Virus record (IMG/VR): IMGVR_UViG_3300001847_000277 | Span: 1-29,498 of that record | Length of the DNA: 29,498 nt | Source of the DNA: a virus | Direction: 5' to 3' (one strand) | Shown: positions 12,745 to 22,200 of the stretch, piece by piece | How positions within the stretch are numbered: the stretch's first letter is position 1 | How the letters are laid out: each line of letters opens with the position of its first letter | Notes under the pieces: generated by a model | Databases searched by the model: none | The model's input: only the letters and a program-made list of their open reading frames with translations | What the model was told of the DNA's origin: nothing | Translations under genes and position numbers: made by a program

Positions 12745-12939
12745 ATGCCAGAAGCAACATTTATTAGGCATCAACTTTCTAGCGAAGACATGTACAAATG
12801 TACATCATATGTGGATGTTGACGGAGAAGAAATTGCTGTAGACTGGGTTACAAGCCAAGTCATCGTAAACACAAAGCAAGAATTGTTTGATTATCTATGC
12901 AACGAAGCAATTAAGAAGTACAATCAAACTAGACAGTAA
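12745..12939 (+). CDS. Hypothetical protein, 64 aa, paralogue of the preceding one
   Basis: MPEATFIRHQLSSEDMYKCT, then YVDVDGEEIAVDWV and FDYLCNEAIKKYNQTRQ align along their whole length with the first part of the 115-aa neighbour, keeping ATF-R, DVDGEE and YLC-EA. This copy lacks the C-terminal extension. AGAGGTGA precedes the ATG. A terminator follows directly. It probably arose by tandem duplication, with one copy either shortened or extended. Confidence 0.75.
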   Translation: MPEATFIRHQLSSEDMYKCTSYVDVDGEEIAVDWVTSQVIVNTKQELFDYLCNEAIKKYNQTRQ

Positions 12940-12946
12940 TAATAAT

Positions 12947-12979
12947 AAGGCTATGTGGGAAACTGCATAGCCTTTCTTT
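12947..12979 (+). terminator. Intrinsic terminator before the head-tail adaptor gene
   Basis: AAGGCTATG (12947-12955) pairs with CATAGCCTT (12966-12974), followed by a T-rich tail through 12979. Confidence 0.8.
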
Positions 12980-12996
12980 AGGAAGGGGGAAGTCGT

Positions 12997-13632
12997 GTGA
13001 ACGTTCAGGATATGATTAACGCAGTCAACCGCCGTATTGATGATACGATTGATTCAACAACGATTGTAGATTATTTGAACGCTGGTCAAAATGTCATGGG
13101 GATGCAAGTCAACGCATTGTTTACGTCACTGTCTGCAGGTACTACAACATATACGCCAGTGTACGATACAAAGTATCATGAGATTCCTGTGCTGTATGCG
13201 TGTATGCGTATCAAAGAAATGGATTCTGTATTAACCGAAGCACAGAATTTCAGAGACCAGTTCGAAACACAATTAAAATACTTTGTATTAAACTATCGTG
13301 TACCGCCGTCATTACGAGATGACCGTATGTCTCAACAATATACAGCTTCTTCAGGTCAAACAGCGTTTGTTATCTCTAAGCTAACCTATGACCCAGATTC
13401 ATCTACGATTACGGTTTATAAAAATGACCGTGAGTGGTTGGGTTGGTCGAAGGTAACGAGCACGGTTTCAGATAGCTCATCCATTGTTACTACAACAACA
13501 TCAACAAACGACCCGAATGGAATTATTCTAAACACGGCTTGTACTGCAGGAGATTTAATCACACTTGTATGGGATGAACATTCGGATGTAGCGAATCCTC
13601 CGTATTCGTGGTGGTCAGGACAGGGGTGGTAA
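12997..13632 (+). CDS. Head-tail adaptor (tail tubular protein A-like), 211 aa
   Basis: The N-terminal about 110 residues are helical (VQDMINAVNRRIDDTIDSTT, then YEIPVLYACMRIKEMDSVLT-like and RDQFETQLKYFVLNY helices), which fits ring-forming adaptors such as T7 gp11 and P22 gp4 that join the portal to the nozzle. The C-terminal part is a beta domain containing SSGQTAFVISKLTYDPDSST and ITVYKNDREWLGW, a pattern also seen in phage fibre-attachment domains. The GTG start follows GGAAGGGGG. The nozzle gene begins after a three-base gap, so the two form the neck-tail unit. The assignment rests mainly on gene order and secondary-structure pattern. Confidence 0.7.
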   Translation: MNVQDMINAVNRRIDDTIDSTTIVDYLNAGQNVMGMQVNALFTSLSAGTTTYTPVYDTKYHEIPVLYACMRIKEMDSVLTEAQNFRDQFETQLKYFVLNYRVPPSLRDDRMSQQYTASSGQTAFVISKLTYDPDSSTITVYKNDREWLGWSKVTSTVSDSSSIVTTTTSTNDPNGIILNTACTAGDLITLVWDEHSDVANPPYSWWSGQGW

Positions 13633-13635
13633 TCT

Positions 13636-15882
13636 GTGCGTTCAAATATTAACGTCAATTCATCATTAAAGCTGTTCGAGGTTTATAATAACTTCAGTGA
13701 TGGATTGAATACCGAACAATCAAACGAGTTGATGAAAGATAGCGAATTAACCGTTATGCAAAACGTTGACCTGCTTAACACGTCTTCCCTTAAAAAACGT
13801 AGTGGTCGTTATCAGTTGGCTGGATTTTCGGGAAGTATTCAAGGTGCATTTAATTATCGCTCATCTTGGTCAGGCGATACTCGGCAATTTATTATATGCG
13901 CAAATAACGGGTATCTATACATTATGGGAGAGTATCTTGGAGAAAGTTATGGCATTTTTGGATGGTACTATATTCCTATCACATACAACTCGCTACCTTT
14001 TCAGTTTCAGACAGAATATTGTATCGAAGCTGTTCAATACAAAGAGTGGTTATATATTGCTACAGGCACTCGTTTAGTTCGATTCAAGTTAGTTTATTCT
14101 GGTTATAGCACCTATACGTCAACGGTTGAAGTAGTAACTCCTGCAACTACAACATTTCAGCAAGTCATGTATCAAGGGATGAACGCTCTGTCAGACACTC
14201 CTGCTGGAATGATTGTGGATAATGACAATGCAACAACGTTTTATGCGGCAGGTATTATCCCAACGGAGACATCGACAGGCAAGATTCTTTCAGGTCAAGA
14301 GCTTCCTGTAAGTAAGGCATTTACACTCACTGCATACTATGGTCGGTTATCCACGACAGGTACTCCATTAAAGTATAAGTGGGAATATAAGCTCAGTGGT
14401 GTTCAATCACAAACTTGGGCGGCAGTGTCTGGCGCAGGTGCAATTTATGCAACCACAAACAAAACGATTTCCTTTACACCTGAAGTTGTAGGAATGTACG
14501 ACTTCCGTGTTTTTATTCAGGACAGCACAGGTGCAACTACGGTTACGACATCACTTTCAGGATTCAACGCCGTGCAGAAGCCGCCGAACTATGAACTTGA
14601 AGTTCCTGATATTACAACAACAGGTTACAATCAGCTTCAACGTTGCACACGTTGTTTAGTTTATAAAGACCAACTCATGTTGTACAATCCAGTTTACCTT
14701 AGTGGAGATTCTGCGTTACCAGACTTGAGAGACCGATTGTACATTTCAGATATTGCAAAGTTTGACTACTTTCCACAAGCATATATCTGGAGTTTTGCTT
14801 CGGCAGGCGGTCAGTCAGTTCGTAAAGTTGTACCGTATCGTACCTCTTTGCTTATTTTTACTCAGGACACTGTACAGATGCTACAAGGCGATGACCCGTC
14901 GAACTTTAGTCGTTCGATGATTAACACACAGTTAGGTGCTCACTTTTTCGGAAGTGTGCAAGTTGTACAGAACCAAGTGTTCTTTTTCTCAAAGCAAGGA
15001 TTGATGGCGATTCAACCGAATCCATATGTCGTTGACAACCTAAATGTTATTTCGATAGATGCTCAAATTAAGACGCAACTTGCTCAAGACTTTTTGTATG
15101 CGTCTAACAATTCAAATATACCACCAAACACGACGGGTTCACCAACAAGTTCCGTCTTTAGTATAATGTACAAAGACCAATATTGGTTGTACAGTCCACA
15201 CGGATTCGTGTACAGGTATCATTATAAAAAAAAGATATGGACAAAAGACACGTTTGACAAGATGACAACCAACACTGGAGCAATCTACCCTGTCATGTGT
15301 TACTTCGCAAACCCGTCCACTGGATTTTCTGTAGCTATTGGAGAGCTCCATAACAGTACGGGTAAGTTCTTAGTTCAAGATGCCAATGTTTACTCAGATG
15401 ATGGAACATATGCTACTACCGTACAGCTTGCAAGTAACACCTATACAAACGGTAATGGATACACCATGCAGGCTACGACAAAGTATTTTGATTTTTCGGC
15501 TGGCTACAATTTCAAAAAATTAAAAAGATTCTATGTAATGGCGAAACATTTCAACTCAACAACGAACTTATATGTTACGATACAAGCAGATGCTCAAGTT
15601 GTGTTGACACCAGATGATGGAACAGCAAGTACGTCATTGACGGTGAACGGAGACACAACGACTTGGACGGTAACAACTACACCAAACATCAAAGACTATG
15701 TGGGCACAATCGTCGGAAGCTGGATAGTCGGAACGAGCGCTTTAGGTGATTTCCCAACGTCTGTAAGTAAAACAGGCGTTCGTGGAAAAGCGAGAAGGAT
15801 TGCTGTGACAATCGAACATAGCGACACTGAACCTTGTGAAGTGTATGGGTTCGGTTTTGAGTTTAGAGCAAAACGCCCATAA
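13636..15882 (+). CDS. Tail nozzle protein (tail tubular protein B-like), 748 aa
   Basis: Nozzle proteins form the short conical tail tip of podoviruses. The N-terminus carries the usual pattern NNFSDGLNTEQSN, TVMQNVDLLNTSSLKKRSG and RYQLAG. The rest looks like beta-propeller strands (TRQFIICANNGYLYIMGEY, EWLYIATGTRLVRFK, KDQLMLYNPVYL, RTSLLIFTQDTVQMLQGDDP, NQVFFFSKQGLMAIQPN). An inserted immunoglobulin-like domain is likely at about residues 220-320, around FTLTAYYGRLSTTG and YDFRVFIQDSTGATTV. The C-terminal part is beta-rich. The GTG start at 13636 has only a weak GGTGG upstream and is probably coupled to the adaptor gene. Confidence 0.85.
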   Translation: MRSNINVNSSLKLFEVYNNFSDGLNTEQSNELMKDSELTVMQNVDLLNTSSLKKRSGRYQLAGFSGSIQGAFNYRSSWSGDTRQFIICANNGYLYIMGEYLGESYGIFGWYYIPITYNSLPFQFQTEYCIEAVQYKEWLYIATGTRLVRFKLVYSGYSTYTSTVEVVTPATTTFQQVMYQGMNALSDTPAGMIVDNDNATTFYAAGIIPTETSTGKILSGQELPVSKAFTLTAYYGRLSTTGTPLKYKWEYKLSGVQSQTWAAVSGAGAIYATTNKTISFTPEVVGMYDFRVFIQDSTGATTVTTSLSGFNAVQKPPNYELEVPDITTTGYNQLQRCTRCLVYKDQLMLYNPVYLSGDSALPDLRDRLYISDIAKFDYFPQAYIWSFASAGGQSVRKVVPYRTSLLIFTQDTVQMLQGDDPSNFSRSMINTQLGAHFFGSVQVVQNQVFFFSKQGLMAIQPNPYVVDNLNVISIDAQIKTQLAQDFLYASNNSNIPPNTTGSPTSSVFSIMYKDQYWLYSPHGFVYRYHYKKKIWTKDTFDKMTTNTGAIYPVMCYFANPSTGFSVAIGELHNSTGKFLVQDANVYSDDGTYATTVQLASNTYTNGNGYTMQATTKYFDFSAGYNFKKLKRFYVMAKHFNSTTNLYVTIQADAQVVLTPDDGTASTSLTVNGDTTTWTVTTTPNIKDYVGTIVGSWIVGTSALGDFPTSVSKTGVRGKARRIAVTIEHSDTEPCEVYGFGFEFRAKRP

Positions 15883-15896
15883 AAGGAGGGTTTACA

Positions 15897-16133
15897 ATGA
15901 GTCAGATTCTAAATGGTACACTTCACACGTTTGTGGATGGAGAAGTCGCCACTGCTTCAATTATGAATCAAGATAATACCGTTATTCAAACGGCAGTGAA
16001 TGATAACTACGCTCGAATCACTGCTTTAGATGCCGTTGTAAAACAAGCAGGTTTTACTCCAACAAGCGCATATGATTACTTTCAAACAAACTTTAGCAAC
16101 GCAAACGCACTTTACTGGATGGGGGCGGTATAA
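15897..16133 (+). CDS. Small virion-associated protein, 78 aa
   Basis: The protein starts MSQILNGTLHTFVDGEVATA and continues with SIMNQDNTVIQTAVNDNYAR, then an Ala/Phe/Tyr-rich C-terminus. The pattern FVDGEVATASIMNQDNTVI is like the N-terminal or collar segment of phage tail fibres and spikes, here encoded as a separate short protein. A full AAAAGGAGGG precedes the ATG. The next gene starts immediately after its stop codon. Its probable role is anchoring receptor-binding components to the tail. Confidence 0.7.
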   Translation: MSQILNGTLHTFVDGEVATASIMNQDNTVIQTAVNDNYARITALDAVVKQAGFTPTSAYDYFQTNFSNANALYWMGAV

Positions 16134-16466
16134 ATGGCTGTTTACACGCCGAAACGTTTTTACATCAATCAACCTTCAACAAGCAACGCAACACTATACA
16201 CAGTAACAACAGGTGCTTCGCAAATCATCAAAAACATTTTGCTGAACAATACGACCGCTTCAGACGCTACAATCACATTGAACATCGTTCCTACAGGTGG
16301 CTCCGCTAGTACAACGAATCGCCTTTTGTCAGCATACACTGTAAAAGCAAATGACACGGTTGCGATTGACTGTAGCATTGTTATGAACTCAACGGACTTT
16401 GTTTCTGGTTTACAGGGTACTTCTGGGGCAATTACGGCGATTATTAGCGGAGTAGAGGTGGTGTAA
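16134..16466 (+). CDS. Small beta-rich virion protein, 110 aa
   Basis: After MAVYTPKRFYINQPSTSN the sequence alternates strand-forming and small polar residues (ATLYTVTTGASQIIKNILLN, ATITLNIVPTGGS, VAIDCSIVMNSTD), typical of a single beta-sandwich domain. The overall pattern resembles the domain of the 138-aa and 488-aa proteins near 10500-12380, but the WGTEE end is missing and the likeness is weak. GGGGGCGG from the end of the preceding gene serves as the ribosome binding site, and the ATG follows the preceding TAA directly. It may be a receptor-binding or fibre-tip component. Confidence 0.7.
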   Translation: MAVYTPKRFYINQPSTSNATLYTVTTGASQIIKNILLNNTTASDATITLNIVPTGGSASTTNRLLSAYTVKANDTVAIDCSIVMNSTDFVSGLQGTSGAITAIISGVEVV

Positions 16467-16468
16467 TT

Positions 16469-16882
16469 ATGGGAATCACATCACTAACATCCTCCTCAAG
16501 TATTCAACCAACGAAGCCGTACTCTGCATACTTGAACGGAGCTTTAAGCGGATACACAACTGTGCTGAACATTACTGCAGGTAAAGGGATGGTTTCAAAA
16601 ATCGTATTTGCGGCGGCAACATCTGGCACATTTCAACCAAACTCGAACTATACGATTCGCATTACAGTTGATGGTGGGTCTGCGCTTACTTTATCTAGCG
16701 CAAGTTATGCGGCTTTAAGGGGATACGAACACAACTCAGGAAATACAACGACCACAGTTCCTCAATCTCAATATACTTTTGAATATCTACAGCCAATTTA
16801 TTTTTCAAAAAGTATTCTGGTTGAAGTCCAATCCAGTGCAAATGGTACAGGATATGGTTATGTAGACTATGCTTTAGTTTAG
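16469..16882 (+). CDS. Small beta-rich virion protein, 137 aa
   Basis: The sequence MGITSLTSSSSIQPTKPYSA leads into strand-rich segments (YTTVLNITAGKGMVSKIVFA, YTIRITVDGGSALTL, YTFEYLQPIYFSKSILVEV). No charged helices are present. It looks like a carbohydrate-binding or fibre-tip type beta domain. AGAGGTGG lies before the ATG in the end of the preceding gene, with two bases between the genes. The cluster of three small proteins after the nozzle is where receptor-binding proteins are expected in a podovirus. Confidence 0.7.
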   Translation: MGITSLTSSSSIQPTKPYSAYLNGALSGYTTVLNITAGKGMVSKIVFAAATSGTFQPNSNYTIRITVDGGSALTLSSASYAALRGYEHNSGNTTTTVPQSQYTFEYLQPIYFSKSILVEVQSSANGTGYGYVDYALV

Positions 16883-16893
16883 GAGGTTAAATT

Positions 16894-17031
16894 ATGGACT
16901 TTTACTCTTTACCAACACGCACTCTTGAAAGCGGTCAAGTGCTTGTCGAGATTGAACCGAATGTCTGGGTAGATTACGAAACATATAAACCTAAGCCACA
17001 ACCGCAAGAAGAACAACAAACACAGGGCTGA
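16894..17031 (+). CDS. Hypothetical protein, 45 aa
   Basis: The ATG follows AGGAGGTTAAATT. The peptide reads MDFYSLPTRTLESGQVLVEI, then EPNVWVDYETYKPKPQ and a Gln/Glu-rich tail. The start looks like two short strands and the end is disordered. Its stop codon lies inside the left arm of the following terminator hairpin. The function is unknown. Short proteins with this Pro/Gln tail occur near tail-fibre genes and may be connector peptides. Confidence 0.65.
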   Translation: MDFYSLPTRTLESGQVLVEIEPNVWVDYETYKPKPQPQEEQQTQG

Positions 17032-17050
17032 TTCGTCAGCCCTTTTCTTT
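17025..17050 (+). terminator. Intrinsic terminator with TTCG loop
   Basis: GGGCTGA-TTCG-TCAGCCC (17025-17042) is a seven-pair stem with a very stable TTCG tetraloop, followed by TTTTCTTT. The stop codon TGA of the 45-aa gene (17029-17031) is part of the stem. Confidence 0.88.
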
Positions 17051-17073
17051 AGATAATGAAAGGATGTGAGATA

Positions 17074-19218
17074 ATGCAAGCAACGCCACAGCAACAGCAG
17101 GCATTTAAGCAAGCACAAGCTAAGAAACAGACGTACGATGTTTTAGATAAAAACATGCAGTCTTTTCAAAAAGACCAAACGCAGGGAACAGGTAAGAGGG
17201 TAGTACCTGACTTGGGGAACGTATACGCTAAGTCACAAATGCCTTATGGCGCTACTGCACAAGCTGACAAATCATTTGTCGCTTTTCAAAAAGCAACGAA
17301 TGGTGGATTGCCTGAGTTCAATCCGAATAAGCCAATTAGTATGGTTACGAAAGATAACGTTCCGAAACTCACTGCCGATAAAACGAACGGTGTAAGTAAA
17401 CCAGACGCAACAAAAGTAACGGGCAGTACATACGTTAGCCCATCACTTGGAACAAATACAAAAGGTCAAAATCAAGGCACGACAGCTCAAGGGCAGGGTC
17501 AAAATCAAGGCAACGGAACGGTCGTTAAAGATTTAACAAAGCCAGTTAGTTTCTACACGCCGCCTGCTCAGAAAAACGACGTTCAAGACCCACTAGATGT
17601 GTACAAAAACCACAACGACTGGGTGGATTCTGTCGGTGGAGACGTTGACTACAACAAATTGACTCCAGCCATGCGTAAAAACGTTGACTCGGTTAGAGGT
17701 TTAATCACAAACGACTCTCGCTTAACGCTGATGGAGATTGACCGAACAAACAAAAAGATTGCAGATATGAAAGCAAAAGGTCTCGATACAACTGCTCAAG
17801 AGAAATATCTTAAGTCTATGAACGACAATCTCGGAAGATTGAAAATGAATCCGAACTTAGATACTGGAGCAAAAGATTCGATTGCAAGTAAGTATAAAAC
17901 TCCTGCCGAGATTGCCGCAGAAGCAAGCAAAGGCGACGGAACTCCGCAAGGTGGTGCAACTGACAAACCGCAAGGTGGAGTGAATGACGAAGACACCACG
18001 AAAAAAGGTGACGGAACAGACGATGTTGTACTGGACGGCTTAAATGACAAACCGCAAGGTGGAGGCACGTCAGGAAGCAATTCTAATACACAGTCTGATA
18101 CACAAGCGTTCCTAGATGCTTACAATAAAAACTCACAAGACATGATGGACAACATCGACGCACAGGCAGAAACAGAGCGAAGAGACCTTGATAACCAAAA
18201 CTTCTTGAAAAATCTGAGCACGGTTCGTAACTTTGCTCGACGTGGCTCTTTGGATTCAGGGATGTATCAAAATGCTTTAGCTCAACAGGCTTTTGCTAAT
18301 GCGGCTAGTTTAGATAAGATTAACTCTCGCGCAGACTCAAACAAACTTAAACTGTCTAACAACTTGTTAAACAATCAGTTCCGTAACTACTCCAACAATC
18401 AACGTTTACAAACACAGCAAGACATTGCCAATAACAAAATTTCCGCAAATGAACGTATAGCAAATGCAAAACTCGACCAACAGCAAGCGAACAAAATTGC
18501 TGACATGCAAAAAGGCGTGTTCACAGAGTTGAGTAAAAACTACGACACAAGCCCACTTGCTCCAATTATGTCTGCTTACTTCTCAGGAAACTTGTCTGGT
18601 GAAGAGCTTCAAAACCAACTGAACAACTTCTACAAAACAAAACAAGTCGCACCACAAGACCAAGCAAAAATCGCCAAAGACATCGCTTTAGCTCAACAAG
18701 CGATTGAAAACTCACAATACATTGACGCAAAAACGGCTGGAGTTTTTAACGACCAAGACGGTTATATTCACGATGGAGCTGGTCAGTTAATTCTTGATGA
18801 AAAAGGAAACCCAGTCAAAACGTTAGCTTCTGCTTGGAAAGAAGCAGATTTAGGTATTAAAAGTAGACTTGCCGATGCTAGACAACAGTCCGTAATCAAT
18901 CAAGGTAAGAAAATGGCATCCGACGAAGGCTACCGTGCGGCTAACATTTCCATTAGACTGCAAAACTTGATTCGTCAAAATGCAGTCGATGTGAATAAAG
19001 CATCAAATGCCCCACTTAACTCTCAATTAAAGTTTATTAATTCGCGAATCTACGCTATTGGACAATCTGTTCAAAACGGAACACCAACACCAGAACAACA
19101 GCAAGAGTTGGCGAACTTGGCTGGTGCAGGTGTTAGTATCATTAACGACATGAAGAAAAATGCCAAAGCGACAACGGACGTGTTAAACACACAAACATCT
19201 AATGTGAAAGGTCAGTGA
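17074..19218 (+). CDS. Internal virion or ejection-type protein, 714 aa
   Basis: Podovirus ejection proteins are stored in the head and leave with the DNA to build a channel through the cell envelope. This protein is Gln/Asn/Lys-rich. The N-terminal 380 residues look disordered, with repeats such as GQNQG and DKPQGG (three PQGG copies at about 290-345). A long helical region (about 350-480) includes the pattern FARRGSLDSGMYQNALAQQA, which is common in phage internal proteins, and the C-terminal part is helical with Gln-rich linkers. The start at 17074 follows AAAGGATGTGA, and an in-frame ATG at 17056 lacks a ribosome binding site. It directly precedes an even larger gene of similar character. 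The specific family is unknown. Confidence 0.65.
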   Translation: MQATPQQQQAFKQAQAKKQTYDVLDKNMQSFQKDQTQGTGKRVVPDLGNVYAKSQMPYGATAQADKSFVAFQKATNGGLPEFNPNKPISMVTKDNVPKLTADKTNGVSKPDATKVTGSTYVSPSLGTNTKGQNQGTTAQGQGQNQGNGTVVKDLTKPVSFYTPPAQKNDVQDPLDVYKNHNDWVDSVGGDVDYNKLTPAMRKNVDSVRGLITNDSRLTLMEIDRTNKKIADMKAKGLDTTAQEKYLKSMNDNLGRLKMNPNLDTGAKDSIASKYKTPAEIAAEASKGDGTPQGGATDKPQGGVNDEDTTKKGDGTDDVVLDGLNDKPQGGGTSGSNSNTQSDTQAFLDAYNKNSQDMMDNIDAQAETERRDLDNQNFLKNLSTVRNFARRGSLDSGMYQNALAQQAFANAASLDKINSRADSNKLKLSNNLLNNQFRNYSNNQRLQTQQDIANNKISANERIANAKLDQQQANKIADMQKGVFTELSKNYDTSPLAPIMSAYFSGNLSGEELQNQLNNFYKTKQVAPQDQAKIAKDIALAQQAIENSQYIDAKTAGVFNDQDGYIHDGAGQLILDEKGNPVKTLASAWKEADLGIKSRLADARQQSVINQGKKMASDEGYRAANISIRLQNLIRQNAVDVNKASNAPLNSQLKFINSRIYAIGQSVQNGTPTPEQQQELANLAGAGVSIINDMKKNAKATTDVLNTQTSNVKGQ

Positions 19219-19223
19219 TAAAG

Positions 19224-22200
19224 ATGGGGTACAACTTAGCTCAGTTGGCAAGTGGTAAAGCACTTGCACCATACTTTGACAAAGGACTTTCACAGAAAAT
19301 TTACGATGAGGTCTCCCCAATTACGGAGACCTCTGTTCCAAACAAAGCTGTAGATGATGTCATCGCGAAGTCGATGGCAACGCCACTTACAAAAAACAAA
19401 ACAGCGCCAGCAGATGACCGTTCGCTGTTTCGTAAAGCAATAGACGTGGCAAGCGTTCCTGAAGCTCTGGTAACAAACTATCTTTACAACAAAACAAATC
19501 CTGATAGTGAAAATGACGTAAGCTCTTGGGATTTATTCAAACAAGGCTATGATAAAAACGGAATTATGGAAGGGCTTTATAATTTAGGTGAAAAATCTAA
19601 ATACGCTCCTGATATATCGAATAACTTGTTTGGTCAACAAAAAGATGCAAATGCAAATTATGACTGGGATTCATTTTTCAAAGGTCAAAAAGGTCACTTA
19701 GACCTTCGAGACATTGCCGAGTTTGCAGGCGACGTTGTTGCAGACCCACTTACTTACTTAACCTTCGGTGCAGGTTCTGTAGCTAAAGCAGGTCTCAAAG
19801 GTGCTGTTCAAGAGGGTGGCAAGGTTCTTGAAGAGCTTGCTAAAGACACAGGGCAACAAGTTAGCAGGTCTGTGGGTAAGGATGTTTTCAAAAGCGTTCC
19901 TGATAAAGTGAAGCAAGCAAGTTTAGCGGCAGGTAAGACGGAAGAAGATGCAGTCAAAGCCGCTAAAATCGCAGAACAGCGTGTACAAAATGCCGCAAAA
20001 ACAGCTCGTAAGAAAGCGCAAAACGCAATCATATCTTTAGATGTTCCGTTCACACGAGTGACTAAGCAGTTTGGTGATGTTGGTAAACTTCCGATTGTCG
20101 GTAAGTATCTAAAGTCTTCTCCAAGAACAATTACAAGACGTGGTGGAGAAGCGCTGATTGACCATTTCAACGAGTTAAAAGTTCCTGCACAGCTTCAAGC
20201 AGATATTATTGGAAAATATATAGAAGACGCAGGGCATACAGTCAACGGAACAACTCGCGAAGCTTTAGTTGATGCCGCAGGAAAACTATCTACCGATGCT
20301 TACGAAGACATCTTATCTAAGATTAAAAACATTCCTGAGAAAGACGTAACTCCTACGTTAGCTCAACATTTACAGAATACCCTAGCAGACCAAAGGTATG
20401 CCGACAGTACGCAAAAGGCTGTGAGCGATGCACTGTCTAAACTTCCACCAGACGCTACTGCAAAAGATATTGAGGAAGCGCTTACCCAAGCAAAACATGC
20501 TGATGTTTCTGCTTTTGATAAGTTGCCGCAAGATGTTGCGAACGCACTGGTTAAAGTAGGAGCTTTGGAGAAGACAGGAGTAACGCAAGACCTATACGAT
20601 GCTGTTCGACAAGCGCTCCAAACGACAGATAAAGACACTGTGTTAAAAGACCTTGCTGACCGTGCATCACAAGCAGGTAATGAAGTGGCTCGTCAAGAAG
20701 GTGTGAATTTAGATAGATTTATGTCATCTAAAGTCAGAGACGCTTTAGGTGCTAACAGCAGTCTTCCTAAGCTGGTTGATGAAGCAGACTTCTATGTTAG
20801 CCGTGCCTACGACAACATTCCTAAAGGTACTCCTAGCGTTGGTCTTCCTCCGCATGATGTTGTCATGATGAATCATGCTAGTAAGTCACCGTTACATTTA
20901 GAAATTTACAAAGCCCTCGTTGGAAAAGACCATCAGGCTCTGGTGGACGCTATTAAGGCAAATCCTAAAAAAGCGGCTAAAGCGCTTCGAGATATTATTC
21001 AAGATGTGAAAAGCGGTCAAATGTCTACATGGGATTATGGAAAAGAATATCAAAAAATTGCTGGATATCAAGACCTTACGCTGGACAGTTTGAAGTCTAT
21101 TAAAAATACACCTCAAGCGTTAAATGATGCTATGGAAGTTATCGCTCAAGGTGTTAAAGACGGTAAAGGAACGTTGGCTGACCTGCAAAACTTGGCTCGT
21201 AAAAACAACATCATTGAACGTAAGCGTATTCGCATGTTGAACAAAGCCTATGAAACAGCCGCCAACAAACTGAAATCTTTAGGCGATATTGAACCTGTGT
21301 TTTCGCGAGACCTTCAACCTGCGTTTGACGGGGTTAAATGGGTTGATGATATTGGTCGAAGTCCTTTAGGTAAATGGTTAAGTGAAGGGTTTTTATTAAA
21401 ACACTTTAACCCACGCACGTTCGGAACAAAGGATGACTGGATAAACTGGCTGGCGAAGCATATCACGGACGCAGATACAAAGCGATACAGTAATGCGAAA
21501 ATGATTGAGGGTGAGTTAGGTCACATCCAAAAGCTAAGCAAGGATATGAGCGAAACTGAAATCAGAAACGTTCAGTATCTCATTGAAAAACAGTTTCCCG
21601 AAAGTTCTTTAGATGATGCGGCTCGTAAAGAGTTGGACGACTTGTCCAAAAGTGGAAAGACTGCAGAAGAAATTGAGCAAGAGTCTTATCATATTAAAGA
21701 AGAATCTTTCATTCGAACAATGAATCACGACGCTGATGCTGTGCGACGTATGCGCAACTTGTCAGGTTCGATTGAATCCTTCTTAGATAAGCTAGGAAGA
21801 AAAGACTTGGCAGTCGGTGTACTTAGTCAAATACGAAAAGACTACTTTCCACATACCTTAAAAGTGACTGATGAAATTGTTCAGGAGCTGAGACGTAAGT
21901 ATAGTGGAGACCACACGCTCGGAGAGTTGTTAGATGATGCTGTTCGCAAATCAGACACATCTTTACGCAGTCGCCGTGCAACAATGTCGTCGTCGCAAAA
22001 GCGTAAAACGTTTCAAACGTTCGCAGATTTAGACAACTATTTAGACGAACAATATAAGATAATGAACGACGCTGGGGCTGACGAAGAAGCTAGAGCAATG
22101 GCTACGCAAAAGTTTAACGATATATCAAAGCTATTTGAACGTGATACTTTCCAAGCGTTAGCGGCTCGTGCCTTTCAATCCGTTCGTGCTCGTTCTATGC

